A stretch of DNA of 64,000 bases from Nicoliella spurrieriana (GTDB taxonomy: Bacteria; Bacillota; Bacilli; Lactobacillales; Lactobacillaceae), in contig NZ_CP093361.1 of NCBI RefSeq assembly GCF_023380205.1, positions 930,001-994,000 on the forward strand, read 5' to 3'. A program made the position numbers and the translations under genes. How positions within the stretch are numbered: the stretch's first letter is position 1; every line of letters starts with the position of its first letter. This document shows, piece by piece, positions 45,560 to 55,215 of this stretch. The notes beneath the pieces were generated by a model that saw only the letters and a list, made by a program, of their open reading frames with translations, was not told where the DNA came from and did not search any database.

Positions 45560-45571
45560 AGTACAAAAGGA

Positions 45572-45600
45572 TTGCTAATTTGATGTTAATATACTATGAT
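45572..45600 (+). promoter_or_regulatory. Promoter of serS T-box transcript
   Basis: TTGCTA, 17-base spacer, TATGAT. Confidence 0.55.
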
Positions 45601-45617
45601 AATATTGATTATAGTAT

Positions 45618-45832
45618 TAGTTGAAAACGCGATATACGTTTATTAAGTAGACACTATAGAGATGCAGTGGTTGGTGAGAACTGCAGGTCGAAATTTCCGA
45701 CGTATTAATAAGTGGGCGGGTAATGCCGCACGGTTGGTGGCCGTTATCATTGATGAGTTGTCCGATTTTATCGGGAACTTGGGTGGTACCGCGAAAAGCA
45801 GGCTTTCGTCCCAATGACGAAGCCTGCTTTTT
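45618..45832 (+). promoter_or_regulatory. T-box leader responding to uncharged tRNA-Ser
   Basis: Stem I with distal hairpin GCAGTggttGGTGagaACTGC, specifier loop CGAAATTTCCGACG whose specifier reads TCC (Ser, 45696-45698), and the diagnostic T-box GGGTGGTACCGCG at 45781-45793. An overlapping terminator AAAGCAGGCTT / AAGCCTGCTTTTT ends at about 45832. Uncharged tRNA-Ser would stabilise the antiterminator and switch on serS. This fills the 329-base gap after lysP. Confidence 0.95.
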
Positions 45833-45854
45833 ATATTTTTAGGAGGTATGTCCC

Positions 45855-47147
45855 ATGTTAGACATGAAGTTGATTAGAAATAATGAACAATGGTTCAAGG
45901 AAAAGATGGCTACCCGGGGAATCGATGAAAAACAAATCGATGAACTATTGGCACTTGACCAAAACCGTCGTGATATCTTAGTAAAGGTTGAAAGCCTAAA
46001 GGCCGAAAGAAACACGGTTTCTGATGAAATTGCTAAGATGAAGCGGGCTAAGGAAGATGCATCAGGGCCAATTAATCGAATGAAGGAAGTCGGCGCTGAA
46101 ATTAAGGAACTTGATGAACAGGAACAAACAGTTTCTGCAAAACAACATAATTTAGCTGCCCACCTTCCTAACATTCCAAATGATGATGATCCAATTAGTT
46201 TAACTGAAGAAGGTGCAAATGAACTTCGTCGGGTGGGGACGCCCCGTGAATTTACCGACTTCAAACCTAAAAATCACTGGGAAATTGGTGAAAACCTTGG
46301 AATCTTAAACTTCGAAAGAAGTGCTAAGGTTGCTGGAAGTCGTTTTGTTTACTACATTGGTGCCGGCTCATTACTAGAACGGGCTCTATATAACTTCTTC
46401 TTGGACCAAAATACTGATGCTGGATTTGAAGAAATTATCCCACCATACATGGTTAATTCAGAATCAATGTATGGAACCGGCCAATTCCCTAAATTCTTGG
46501 AAAAGAAAGCTGGTTTTGAAATTGCTGATAGCGATTTAACCATGATTCCAACTGCTGAAGTGCCATTGGTTAATTATTACCGTGGTGAAGTCATTCCAGA
46601 AGACAAGTTACCGGTTAAATTTACCGCATTAAGTCCAGCATTTCGTTCTGAAGCTGGGAGTGCTGGTCGAGATACCCGTGGGTTAATTAGATTACACCAA
46701 TTTAACAAGGTGGAAATGGTGCAATTCACTAAACCAGAAGATTCATGGGCAGCACTGGAAGAAATTACCCATCAAGCAGAAAAACTATTAAAACTACTAA
46801 AGATTCCATACCATGTAATTACTTTAACGACTAGTGATATGAGTTTTACTGCTGCAATGACCCACGACCTTGAAGTTTGGATGCCAGCTCAAAATTGTTA
46901 TCGTGAAATTTCCAGTTGTTCCAATACGACTGATTTCCAAGCACGGCGTGCTAAGATTCAATACCGTGATGAAAGTGGAAAGCTACAGTTTGTGCACACT
47001 TTAAACGGATCTGGATTAGCAGTTGGTCGGGCAGTTGCAGCCATCTTGGAAAACTTCCAAAATGAAGATGGAACGGTTAACATTCCAGAAGTACTTCAAC
47101 CATACATGCATGGAATGAAAAAAATCGAAAAACAAGATTTATTCTAA
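45855..47147 (+). CDS. serS: Seryl-tRNA synthetase
   Basis: 430 residues, usual length. N-terminal coiled-coil arm (about residues 30-105) that holds the tRNA-Ser long variable arm, then the class II core: motif 1 region, motif 2 [20 protein letters not shown] and motif 3 [16 protein letters not shown]. Charges tRNA-Ser. SD AGGAGG. Controlled by the serine T-box upstream. Confidence 0.98.
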   Translation: MLDMKLIRNNEQWFKEKMATRGIDEKQIDELLALDQNRRDILVKVESLKAERNTVSDEIAKMKRAKEDASGPINRMKEVGAEIKELDEQEQTVSAKQHNLAAHLPNIPNDDDPISLTEEGANELRRVGTPREFTDFKPKNHWEIGENLGILNFERSAKVAGSRFVYYIGAGSLLERALYNFFLDQNTDAGFEEIIPPYMVNSESMYGTGQFPKFLEKKAGFEIADSDLTMIPTAEVPLVNYYRGEVIPEDKLPVKFTALSPAFRSEAGSAGRDTRGLIRLHQFNKVEMVQFTKPEDSWAALEEITHQAEKLLKLLKIPYHVITLTTSDMSFTAAMTHDLEVWMPAQNCYREISSCSNTTDFQARRAKIQYRDESGKLQFVHTLNGSGLAVGRAVAAILENFQNEDGTVNIPEVLQPYMHGMKKIEKQDLF

Positions 47148-47174
47148 AACGTTATTATAACAACGTTTAAATGG

Positions 47175-47214
47175 TAAGAATCAGGTCTAACGATCATGAT
47201 TCTTATTTTTTTTT
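47175..47214 (+). terminator. Terminator of serS
   Basis: TAAGAATCA / TGATTCTTA stem followed by nine T. Confidence 0.8.
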
Positions 47215-47319
47215 GCAAAAAGGGGTAGCTTTTTATCATGATTTATTATATACTAGTTTTTGTTGATTTTTACTGATTGCTTTTCAGATGAATGGCGAAA
47301 ATAAAAAACAAAAAAGTTG

Positions 47320-47348
47320 TTGACATTGAGTTGCTAATTTGATATTAT
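47320..47348 (+). promoter_or_regulatory. tRNA operon promoter
   Basis: TTGACA, 17-base spacer, TATTAT: near-consensus, with AT-rich upstream sequence that could act as an UP element. About 38 bases before the first tRNA. Confidence 0.85.
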
Positions 47349-47385
47349 TAAATAGTTGCTTAAGTTAATAAGCATTTAGGACCTC

Positions 47386-47458
47386 GGAGGATTAGCTCAG
47401 TTGGGAGAGCATCTGCCTTACAAGCAGGAGGTCACAGGTTCGAGCCCTGTATCCTCCA
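47386..47458 (+). tRNA. tRNA-Val (anticodon TAC)
   Basis: 73 bases; acceptor GGAGGAT/ATCCTCC, anticodon TAC at 47419-47421 in loop CTTACAA, T-loop TTCGAGC. 3' CCA not encoded. Confidence 0.97.
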
Positions 47459-47473
47459 TTTTTTTATTTTCAC

Positions 47474-47546
47474 GAGCCGTTAGCTCAGCCGGTAGAGCAT
47501 CTGACTTTTAATCAGAGGGTCGGGAGTTCGAACCTCCCACGGCTCA
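47474..47546 (+). tRNA. tRNA-Lys (anticodon TTT)
   Basis: 73 bases; acceptor GAGCCGT/ACGGCTC, anticodon stem CTGAC/ATCAG-type with loop CTTTTAA giving TTT. CCA not encoded. Confidence 0.97.
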
Positions 47547-47566
47547 TTAACATTTTAATATATTTT

Positions 47567-47649
47567 GCGGGCGTGGCGGAACTGGCAGACGCGCTAGATT
47601 TAGGTTCTAGTGTCCTTTGGACATGGGGGTTCGAGTCCCTTCGCCCGCA
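47567..47649 (+). tRNA. tRNA-Leu (anticodon TAG)
   Basis: 83 bases with long variable arm (class II); acceptor GCGGGCG/CGCCCGC; anticodon stem CTAGA/TCTAG with TAG in the loop. Confidence 0.97.
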
Positions 47650-47661
47650 CTTTACCAATTT

Positions 47662-47735
47662 GCCGACTTAGCTCAGTTGGTTAGAGCGCATCACTAGTAA
47701 TGATGAGGTCGGGCGTTCGAATCGTCTAGTCGGCA
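47662..47735 (+). tRNA. tRNA-Thr (anticodon AGT)
   Basis: 74 bases; acceptor GCCGACT/AGTCGGC; anticodon stem CATCA/TGATG, loop CTAGTAA, so the anticodon is AGT with A at position 34. A34 would need deamination to inosine to read several Thr codons. Confidence 0.95.
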
Positions 47736-47742
47736 TTTTTGT

Positions 47743-47814
47743 GCGGAAGTAGTTCAGTGGTAGAACATCACCTTGCCATGGTGGGGGTCGCGGGTTCGAA
47801 TCCCGTCTTCCGCT
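47743..47814 (+). tRNA. tRNA-Gly (anticodon GCC)
   Basis: 72 bases; acceptor GCGGAAG/CTTCCGC, anticodon GCC in loop TTGCCAT. Confidence 0.97.
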
Positions 47815-47841
47815 TTTTATTTTATAAAAAATAAATAGCCT

Positions 47842-47927
47842 GCCGGGGTGGCGGAATTGGCAGACGCACAGGACTTAAAATCCTGCGGTTAGTGATAACC
47901 GTACCGGTTCGATCCCGGTCCTCGGCA
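47842..47927 (+). tRNA. tRNA-Leu (anticodon TAA)
   Basis: 86 bases with long variable arm; acceptor GCCGGGG/CCTCGGC with one G-U pair; anticodon stem CAGGA/TCCTG, TAA in the loop. Confidence 0.97.
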
Positions 47928-47942
47928 TTTTAATATTATTTT

Positions 47943-48016
47943 GCACCCATAGCGCAACTGGATAGAGTGTCTGACTACGAATCAGAAGGTTGTAGGTTCG
48001 ACTCCTACTGGGTGCA
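47943..48016 (+). tRNA. tRNA-Arg (anticodon ACG)
   Basis: 74 bases; acceptor GCACCCA/TGGGTGC; loop CTACGAA gives ACG, the usual inosine-modified Arg anticodon. Confidence 0.97.
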
Positions 48017-48063
48017 TTTTTTATTTTAACTAACTATTATTGATATTTAGTTAATTCAAACAT

Positions 48064-48137
48064 CGGGAAGTAGCTCAGCTTGGTAGAGCACTTGGTTTGG
48101 GACCAAGGGGTCGCAGGTTCGAATCCTGTCTTCCCGA
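48064..48137 (+). tRNA. tRNA-Pro (anticodon TGG)
   Basis: 74 bases; acceptor CGGGAAG/CTTCCCG with the C1-G72 pair typical of bacterial Pro tRNA; TGG in loop TTTGGGA. Confidence 0.97.
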
Positions 48138-48172
48138 TCTAGTTTCATTTTAATTTAATAGTACAAAAACAT

Positions 48173-48246
48173 CGGGAAATAGCTCAGCTTGGTAGAGCGC
48201 TGCGTTCGGGACGCAGAGGTCGCAAGTTCGAATCTTGTTTTCCCGA
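48173..48246 (+). tRNA. tRNA-Pro (anticodon CGG)
   Basis: 74 bases; acceptor CGGGAAA/TTTCCCG; CGG in loop TTCGGGA. Very similar to the preceding Pro tRNA, a likely tandem duplicate that diverged mainly in the anticodon arm. A T-run directly follows and may end the operon. Confidence 0.97.
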
Positions 48247-48303
48247 TTTTTTTGTCCCCAAAAATAATAAAACAAAATGCTTTTATTTCATTGGTTAATT
48301 TCC

Positions 48304-48329
48304 TATAATAATAGTCAAGATTAGTCAGA
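48304..48329 (+). promoter_or_regulatory. -10 box and CtsR operator for ctsR-clpC
   Basis: TATAAT at 48304-48309, then AGTCAAG-ATT-AGTCAGA at 48313-48329, which fits the CtsR heptad direct repeat (RGTCAAA, 3 bases, RGTCAAA) with two mismatches. Autoregulation by CtsR is expected. -35 box is weak. Confidence 0.65.
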
Positions 48330-48343
48330 GATGAGATGAAGAT

Positions 48344-48814
48344 ATGCAATCAAAGAATGTTTCAGATATTATTGAAAAATATTTAAAGCAAATTTTAGCT
48401 GAAACTAGTCAAATTGAGATTCGGCGTTCAGAGGTTGCTGAACTTTTTCATGTTGTCCCTTCACAGATTAACTACGTTATTAAGACTCGATTCACAATTC
48501 AAAATGGCTACGTTGTAGAAAGTAAACGTGGTGGTGGTGGATATATTCGAATCGAAAAGGTAAAATTATTAGATAATATAGAAGTATTAGATTCTTTATT
48601 AGCGATAATTGGTTCTAGTATTTCCGAAAGGGACGGTGGTTCAATTGTTAAAACTTTGTATCATAGTCAACTGCTCTCCAGTAAGGAAGCCAGAATTATC
48701 CTGGCAGCAATTGATAAGGATAGTTTAATGATTAATAACGATACAATGATGGCGAATCGCCTTCGGGCACAGATTCTATCGTCAGTATTGAATCATCTCA
48801 GGTTTGAGGATTAA
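48344..48814 (+). CDS. ctsR: Transcriptional repressor CtsR
   Basis: 156 residues. N-terminal winged helix with SQINYVIKTRF and the glycine-rich wing SKRGGGGYIRI, whose loop acts as a thermosensor in the family, plus a C-terminal dimerisation/McsB-binding domain. Represses clp protease genes at normal temperature. SD is poor. The next gene clpC starts 21 bases on; mcsA and mcsB are absent, as usual in lactobacilli. Confidence 0.96.
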   Translation: MQSKNVSDIIEKYLKQILAETSQIEIRRSEVAELFHVVPSQINYVIKTRFTIQNGYVVESKRGGGGYIRIEKVKLLDNIEVLDSLLAIIGSSISERDGGSIVKTLYHSQLLSSKEARIILAAIDKDSLMINNDTMMANRLRAQILSSVLNHLRFED

Positions 48815-48835
48815 AATCGGAAAGCGAGGCATTTT

Positions 48836-51307
48836 ATGGATAATGTATTTACACCTAGCGCACGCAATGTATTAGTACTTGCACAAGAACAAGCAAAAAA
48901 CTTTAGACACCAATCAGTTGGTAGTGAACACTTACTTTTGGGACTAGCTTTAGAACCGAACGGAATCGCATACAATGTTTTGGCTCAATTGCAAATTACG
49001 GAAGAAGATATTCGTTCAGAAATCGAAAGAACGGTTGGATTTGGAAACGTTGAGGGCTTAGATAGTTCTTCTTACTTACCATATTCACCTAAGGCAAAGG
49101 ATTTATTAGCGTTAGCAGGGCAGATTGCCAAGCGGCATGGTTCTAATAAGGTAGGAACTGAACACTTATTATTAACCTTGATTACAGGGGGCCTTTCAAC
49201 TCGCATCCTATTTAACTTGGGTGTTGACGCTAAAATCGTTAGAAGGGTGACCCTAAGAAAGATGGGCTCTACGACTACTACTAATAATAAGAATCCTTAC
49301 CTTAATAATAATGGTGATCGAAATGCACCTAAGGGGCAAACCCCAACCCTGGACTCCTTAGCTACTGATTTGACTGAAGTAGCACGTGAAGGTCGTTTGG
49401 ATCCGACCGTTGGACGGACTGACGAGGTAAAACGGGTGATTCAAATTCTTAGTCGACGGACTAAGAACAATCCGGTCTTAATTGGTGAACCTGGGGTTGG
49501 AAAAACCGCAATTGCTGAGGGCCTAGCCCAGAAAATCATTGATGGAGATGTCCCAGAAGACATGACTGACAAACGCTTAATGATGCTTGATATGGGTTCG
49601 TTGGTTGCCGGGACGAAGTACCGTGGTGAATTTGAAAGCCGCCTTAAGAAGATCATCAAGGAAATTAAGGATAGTGGAAACGTAATCCTATTTGTTGATG
49701 AACTTCACACCTTAGTTGGTGCTGGTGGTGCTGAAGGGGCAATTGATGCATCTAATATTTTGAAGCCATCACTTGCCCGTGGTGAAATTCAAATGATCGG
49801 TGCCACTACTTTGAATGAATATCAAAAATACATTGAATCCGATACGGCTTTGGAGAGACGGTTTGCGACCGTTCAGGTTGAGGAACCATCTCCCGCTGAT
49901 ACGGTTCAAATTTTAAAGGGAATTCGCCCTAAATACGAAGAGCATCACCATGTTAAAATTACTGATGAAGCAATTGAAAAGGCGGTTGAACTCTCCAGTC
50001 GTTACATTCAAAGTCGCTTCTTACCAGACAAGGCAATTGATTTAATGGATGAGGCAGCAGCTAAGGTTAGAATTAATCAGCATTCGGGCGGAAAGCTTTC
50101 TGCTAATCGCGCTAAGTTAAATCAACTTGATAGCGAAAAGGAACAGGCAATTGAAAATCAAGATTTTGAACGCGCTGTTGAAATTAGACAACAAGCCAAA
50201 ACAGTTGCAGTTAAGGTAGCGGCTGAAGAAAAACAACAAGCTGATGGTGGTGAATATCAATTGACCGAAACCGGTCAAGATATTGCTGAAGTCGTTGCCC
50301 AGTGGACTGGAATTCCGGTTACGCAGCTGACTAAATCTGATGCTGATCGATTGATTAACTTAGAATCAGTTCTTCATAATCGGGTTGTGGGTCAAGATGA
50401 GGCTGTTTCTGCAGTGTCTCGTGCAATCAGACGGGCCCGTAGTGGACTTAAGGATCCTAACAAGCCAATTGGATCATTTATGTTCTTAGGACCCACTGGA
50501 GTTGGGAAGACCGAATTAGCTAAGGACCTTGCTGAAGCAATGTTTGGTTCTGAAGATGACATGATTAGGGTCGATATGTCCGAATACATGGAAAAATATT
50601 CGACCAGTCGGTTAATTGGGTCTGCACCCGGTTACGTTGGTTACGAAGAGGGTGGCCAATTAACTGAAAAGGTCAGACAACATCCTTATTCAGTGGTATT
50701 GCTTGATGAAGTTGAAAAGGCCCATCCAGATGTATTCAACTTGTTATTGCAAGTATTGGATGATGGTTACCTTACTGATTCTAAGGGGCGGAAAGTTGAC
50801 TTTAGAAATACGGTCATCATTATGACGTCTAACTTGGGAGCTACCACCCTGAAGTACAAAAAGACCGTTGGTTTCGGGGCTGAAAAAGCGGATGCTGATG
50901 ATTACAAGGCAATGTCTGCAACCATTAAGGATCAATTACGGAAGCACTTTAGACCAGAATTCTTGAACCGGATTGATGAAGTGGTAATTTTCCACCCACT
51001 TAACAAGGCGCAGTTACATGAAATTGTTAAGTTGATGGCTCAAGACTTGCTAGATCGAATCACTGAACAGGGCATTAACGTTAAGTTAACCCCAGCTGCA
51101 ATTGATTTGGTTGCTAAGGCGGGCTTTGATCCACAGTATGGAGCACGGCCAATCAGACGGGCACTTCAGACTAAGGTTGAAGATCAACTAAGTGAAACGA
51201 TGCTCTCTGGCCAAGTGGCTACGGGCGATTCACTGACCATCGGTGCAAGCCACGGTAAAATTAAGATTAGTGTGAAAAGTGCGAATCAAAAATCCACTAA
51301 CCAATAA
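48836..51307 (+). CDS. clpC: ATP-dependent Clp protease ATPase subunit ClpC
   Basis: 823 residues. N-terminal double Clp repeat (1-145), AAA1 with GEPGVGKTA, a middle domain with UVR-like [19 protein letters not shown]2 with GPTGVGKTE, then sensor 2. Unfolds substrates for the ClpP peptidase. The adaptor gene mecA is not in this window. Same operon as ctsR, ending at a perfect terminator. Confidence 0.97.
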   Translation: MDNVFTPSARNVLVLAQEQAKNFRHQSVGSEHLLLGLALEPNGIAYNVLAQLQITEEDIRSEIERTVGFGNVEGLDSSSYLPYSPKAKDLLALAGQIAKRHGSNKVGTEHLLLTLITGGLSTRILFNLGVDAKIVRRVTLRKMGSTTTTNNKNPYLNNNGDRNAPKGQTPTLDSLATDLTEVAREGRLDPTVGRTDEVKRVIQILSRRTKNNPVLIGEPGVGKTAIAEGLAQKIIDGDVPEDMTDKRLMMLDMGSLVAGTKYRGEFESRLKKIIKEIKDSGNVILFVDELHTLVGAGGAEGAIDASNILKPSLARGEIQMIGATTLNEYQKYIESDTALERRFATVQVEEPSPADTVQILKGIRPKYEEHHHVKITDEAIEKAVELSSRYIQSRFLPDKAIDLMDEAAAKVRINQHSGGKLSANRAKLNQLDSEKEQAIENQDFERAVEIRQQAKTVAVKVAAEEKQQADGGEYQLTETGQDIAEVVAQWTGIPVTQLTKSDADRLINLESVLHNRVVGQDEAVSAVSRAIRRARSGLKDPNKPIGSFMFLGPTGVGKTELAKDLAEAMFGSEDDMIRVDMSEYMEKYSTSRLIGSAPGYVGYEEGGQLTEKVRQHPYSVVLLDEVEKAHPDVFNLLLQVLDDGYLTDSKGRKVDFRNTVIIMTSNLGATTLKYKKTVGFGAEKADADDYKAMSATIKDQLRKHFRPEFLNRIDEVVIFHPLNKAQLHEIVKLMAQDLLDRITEQGINVKLTPAAIDLVAKAGFDPQYGARPIRRALQTKVEDQLSETMLSGQVATGDSLTIGASHGKIKISVKSANQKSTNQ

Positions 51308-51320
51308 TAATGATTAAATC

Positions 51321-51348
51321 AAAAAGAGGAAATATTTCCTCTTTTTTT
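51321..51348 (+). terminator. Terminator of ctsR-clpC
   Basis: AAAGAGGAAAT / ATTTCCTCTTT plus seven T. Confidence 0.92.
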
Positions 51349-51361
51349 AGTTGTTTATTAT

Positions 51362-51390
51362 TTGACATTGTTGAACAAATTGAGTAATAT
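51362..51390 (+). promoter_or_regulatory. rpoB promoter
   Basis: TTGACA, 17-base spacer, TAATAT. Leader of about 190 bases to the rpoB start. Confidence 0.8.
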
Positions 51391-51396
51391 AGCATT

Positions 51397-51498
51397 ATAT
51401 AACTACGAATTGAAATGAATTCTTGCGATCTATTGTCCGTAAGGGTTCCTATATCCCCCAAAGTTGAGATTATTGAATCTGTTTTGGGGTTTTTTTTT
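51397..51498 (+). ncRNA. Structured rpoB leader ending in an intrinsic terminator (Lacto-rpoB-like)
   Basis: The hairpin CCCCAAA-gttg-AGATT-attg-AATCT-gt-TTTGGGG at 51456-51489 is followed by nine T, inside the rpoB 5' leader. Weinberg and colleagues described a Lacto-rpoB RNA motif upstream of rpoB in lactic acid bacteria; position and layout fit, but I cannot confirm the covariance match. It implies attenuation of the rpoBC transcript. Confidence 0.7.
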
Positions 51499-51527
51499 GC
51501 CCAATTTAGGTAAAAAAGGGGACAAAA

Positions 51528-51549
51528 TACAATTTGTAATCAAATTGTA
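51528..51549. repeat. 9-bp perfect palindrome in rpoB leader
   Basis: TACAATTTG-taat-CAAATTGTA, between the leader terminator and the rpoB SD. Could be an operator or a small RNA hairpin. Confidence 0.6.
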
Positions 51550-51589
51550 ACATTTCTATTCGTGGTAATAATTAGGAGAGGTGACTAAC

Positions 51590-54500
51590 TTGGCAGGACA
51601 TTTAGTTAAATATGGAAAACACCGTATTCGTAGAAGTTATGCTCGGATTAAGGAAGTTCTTGATCTACCTAACTTGATTGAAATCCAAACAAACTCATAC
51701 CAATGGTTCTTGGATGACGGATTGCGTGAAATGTTCAACGACATTATGCCAATTGATGACTTTAAGGGGAATTTATCTTTAGAGTTCGTTGATTATCAAT
51801 TATTAGAACCAAAGTATACAGTAGAAGAAGCACGTGCACACGAGGCCAATTATTCGGCTCCATTACACGTTACTCTTAAGTTAACGAACCATGATACTGG
51901 TGAAATTAAAACCCAAGATGTTTTCTTTGGTGATTTTCCATTGATGACTGACCAAGGGACTTTCATTATTAATGGTGCTGAACGGGTTATCGTTTCCCAA
52001 TTAGTTCGTTCACCTGGGGTATTCTTCCACAAGGACGTTAATAAGAACGGCCGGGTCGTATTTGGTTCTACCATCATCCCTAACCGTGGGGCTTGGATGG
52101 AATTTGAGACTGATGCGAAGAACGTTTCATACGTTCGGATTGACCGGACTCGGAAATTACCAATTACTGAATTAGTAAGAGCACTCGGTTTTGGTGAAGA
52201 TAATGAAATTAGTGAAATTTTGGGTTCAAATGATAGTTTATCATTGACCCTTGAAAAAGATGTTCACAAGAATGCCGACGACTCACGGGTCGAAGAATCC
52301 TTAAAGGATATCTATGAACGATTGCGGCCAGGTGAACCAAAGACTGCTGATTCATCAAGAAGTCTTTTGACTGCCCGGTTCTTTGATCCTAAACGTTATG
52401 ATATGGCACCCGTTGGTCGTTTTAAGACTAACAATAAATTAAAACTTAAGAATCGTTTATTAGGATTAACGTTAGCTGAAACGTTAGCTGATCCTGATAC
52501 AGGTGAAATCATTGCTAACAAAGATGATGTGATTAGCCGTGAACTATTAGAAAAATTAAAGCCATACCTTGATCGACAAGATTTTAAGGCATACACCTTT
52601 GAACCTTCTGATCAAGCCGTAGTGACTGAACCAATGACTGTTCAAATTATCAAAGTTTACTCAAAGAACGACCCAGACCGGATTGTTCCAGTAATTGGTA
52701 ATGATAACATTCCATTGGACTTCAAACACATTACACCAGCAGATATTATTTCATCGATTAACTACTTCTTTGATTTACAAGAAGGAATTGGCGAACCAGA
52801 TGATATTGATCACTTGGGTAACCGTCGGATTCGTTCAGTGGGTGAATTACTACAAAATCAATTTAGAATTGGATTAGCACGGATGGAAAGAGTAGTTAGA
52901 GAACGGATGTCAATCCAAGATGCTGCTACTGTTACTCCTCAACAATTGATTAATATTAGACCAGTGGTTGCTTCTGTAAAGGAATTCTTTGGTTCCTCCC
53001 AACTTTCACAATTCATGGATCAAACCAATCCATTAGGTGAATTGACCCATAAACGGCGTCTTTCTGCCTTAGGACCTGGTGGATTAACTCGTGACCGTGC
53101 CGGATATGAAGTGCGGGACGTTCACTACACCCACTATGGCCGGATTTGTCCAATTGAAACTCCCGAAGGACCAAATATCGGGTTGATCAATAGTCTTTCC
53201 AGTTATGCACGGGTGAATAAGTATGGATTTGTTGAAACTCCATACCGCCGGGTTTCTTGGAAGGACCACAAGGTTACCGATAAAATCGATTACCTAAGTG
53301 CTGATGAAGAAGATAAGTACGTGGTTGCACAAGCTAACTCTAAGTTAAATGACGATGGTTCATTTGCTGAAGATACCGTTTTAGCTCGGCACCGTTCTGA
53401 TAACATCGTTGCTAACATTACAGACGTTGATTACATGGACGTTTCGCCTAAACAAGTAGTTTCGGTTGCCACTGCATGTATTCCATTCTTGGAAAATGAT
53501 GATTCTAACCGGGCATTAATGGGTGCTAATATGCAACGGCAAGCCGTTCCATTGGTAAATCCACATGCTCCACTAGTTGGAACTGGAATGGAATATCGGG
53601 CTGCTCATGATTCTGGAGTTGCTTTAATTTGTAAGCATGAAGGAACGGTTGAATACGTTGATTCCCGTGAAGTACGGGTTCGTCGTGATGATGGGGCTTT
53701 GGACACTTATAAGCTAATGAAGTTCCAACGTTCAAATGGTGGTAAAAACTACAACCAACGGCCAATCGTTCGAGTTAATGACCATGTTGATGCTAATGAA
53801 GTGTTAGCTGATGGTCCTTCAATGGAAAATGGTGAACTTGCATTAGGCCAAAACCCTGTGGTTGCGTTTATGACTTGGCAAGGGTATAACTTCGAAGATG
53901 CGATTGCAATTAATGAACGCTTAGTCCGTGATGATGTCTACACTTCAATTCATATTGAAGAATATGAATCAGAAGCTCGTGACACTAAATTAGGACCTGA
54001 AGAAATGACTCGTGAAATTCCTAATGTTGGGGAAGATGCACTTAAGAACCTTGATGAAAACGGGGTTGTAAGAATTGGTGCTGAAGTTCATGATGGTGAT
54101 ATTTTAGTTGGTAAGGTTACTCCTAAGGGGGTAACTGAGTTATCAGCTGAAGAACGTCTTCTTCACGCTATTTTTGGTGAAAAAGCACGTGAAGTTCGTG
54201 ATACTTCCCTTAAGGTACCGCATGGTGCTGGTGGAATCGTTCAAGACATTAAGGTCTTCAGTCGTGATAATGGTGATGAACTATCTCCAGGAGTGAACCA
54301 AATGGTGCGGGTCTACATCGCTCAAAAGCGTAAGATCCAAGTTGGAGATAAAATGTCCGGTCGTCACGGAAACAAGGGGACCGTTTCAATCGTCATTCCT
54401 GAAGAAGATATGCCTTACTTGCCAGATGGGACTCCAATCGATATTATGCTGAGTCCAATGGGTGTGCCTTCCCGGATGAACATTGGGCAATTGCTCGAAT

Positions 54501-55198
54501 TGCATTTGGGGATGGCTGCTCGTAAGTTAGGAATTCACGTTACGACTCCAGTTTTCGATGGAGCTAGTGATGATGATATTGATGATATTGTTAAGGAAGC
54601 TGGAATGGCACCTGATACTAAGACCGTTGTATATGATGGTCGGACTGGTGAACCATTTGATAAGCGAATTGCCGTTGGGGTAATGCATTACTTGAAGCTT
54701 GCTCACATGGTTGATGACAAGATTCATGCCCGGGCAATTGGACCTTACTCATTAGTTACCCAACAACCACTTGGTGGGAAAGCTCAATTTGGGGGCCAAC
54801 GGTTTGGTGAAATGGAAGTTTGGGCCCTTGAAGCTTATGGGGCTGCATACACCCTTCAAGAAATTCTTACGTACAAGTCCGATGACGTTGTTGGTCGGGT
54901 TAAGACCTATGAAGCCATCGTTAAGGGTGAACCAATTCCTAAACCAGGAGTTCCTGAATCATTCCGGGTCCTTGTTAAGGAATTACAAGCGCTAGGACTT
55001 GATATGAAGGTTCTGAATAAGGATCACAAGGAAGTTGAACTTAGAGATATGGATAACGAAGATGATGACGTAGTTAATGTTGATGCCCTAAGTAAATTAG
55101 CTAAGGAACAAGAAGCTAAGAAAAATGCTGAAAAGGCAGAACAATCAGATGACTCTTCCGAAAAGTCCAATACAACTAACACAAATTCTAATGATTAA
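51590..55198 (+). CDS. rpoB: RNA polymerase subunit beta
   Basis: 1202 residues from TTG 51590, 8 bases after AGGAGAGG, giving [12 protein letters not shown], the usual lactobacillus start; the GTG at 51581 is in the SD. The rifampicin region is visible as [30 protein letters not shown] with wild-type Asp, His and Ser. Acidic C-terminal tail ([14 protein letters not shown]). Codons are strongly biased to A/T ends. Confidence 0.98.
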   Translation: MAGHLVKYGKHRIRRSYARIKEVLDLPNLIEIQTNSYQWFLDDGLREMFNDIMPIDDFKGNLSLEFVDYQLLEPKYTVEEARAHEANYSAPLHVTLKLTNHDTGEIKTQDVFFGDFPLMTDQGTFIINGAERVIVSQLVRSPGVFFHKDVNKNGRVVFGSTIIPNRGAWMEFETDAKNVSYVRIDRTRKLPITELVRALGFGEDNEISEILGSNDSLSLTLEKDVHKNADDSRVEESLKDIYERLRPGEPKTADSSRSLLTARFFDPKRYDMAPVGRFKTNNKLKLKNRLLGLTLAETLADPDTGEIIANKDDVISRELLEKLKPYLDRQDFKAYTFEPSDQAVVTEPMTVQIIKVYSKNDPDRIVPVIGNDNIPLDFKHITPADIISSINYFFDLQEGIGEPDDIDHLGNRRIRSVGELLQNQFRIGLARMERVVRERMSIQDAATVTPQQLINIRPVVASVKEFFGSSQLSQFMDQTNPLGELTHKRRLSALGPGGLTRDRAGYEVRDVHYTHYGRICPIETPEGPNIGLINSLSSYARVNKYGFVETPYRRVSWKDHKVTDKIDYLSADEEDKYVVAQANSKLNDDGSFAEDTVLARHRSDNIVANITDVDYMDVSPKQVVSVATACIPFLENDDSNRALMGANMQRQAVPLVNPHAPLVGTGMEYRAAHDSGVALICKHEGTVEYVDSREVRVRRDDGALDTYKLMKFQRSNGGKNYNQRPIVRVNDHVDANEVLADGPSMENGELALGQNPVVAFMTWQGYNFEDAIAINERLVRDDVYTSIHIEEYESEARDTKLGPEEMTREIPNVGEDALKNLDENGVVRIGAEVHDGDILVGKVTPKGVTELSAEERLLHAIFGEKAREVRDTSLKVPHGAGGIVQDIKVFSRDNGDELSPGVNQMVRVYIAQKRKIQVGDKMSGRHGNKGTVSIVIPEEDMPYLPDGTPIDIMLSPMGVPSRMNIGQLLELHLGMAARKLGIHVTTPVFDGASDDDIDDIVKEAGMAPDTKTVVYDGRTGEPFDKRIAVGVMHYLKLAHMVDDKIHARAIGPYSLVTQQPLGGKAQFGGQRFGEMEVWALEAYGAAYTLQEILTYKSDDVVGRVKTYEAIVKGEPIPKPGVPESFRVLVKELQALGLDMKVLNKDHKEVELRDMDNEDDDVVNVDALSKLAKEQEAKKNAEKAEQSDDSSEKSNTTNTNSND

Positions 55199-55215
55199 AT
55201 AAGGAGGCCGCTCAA

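Noticed and set aside
48155-48349. Minus-strand frame over the last Pro tRNA
   Set aside because: It runs through a tRNA and has no SD.
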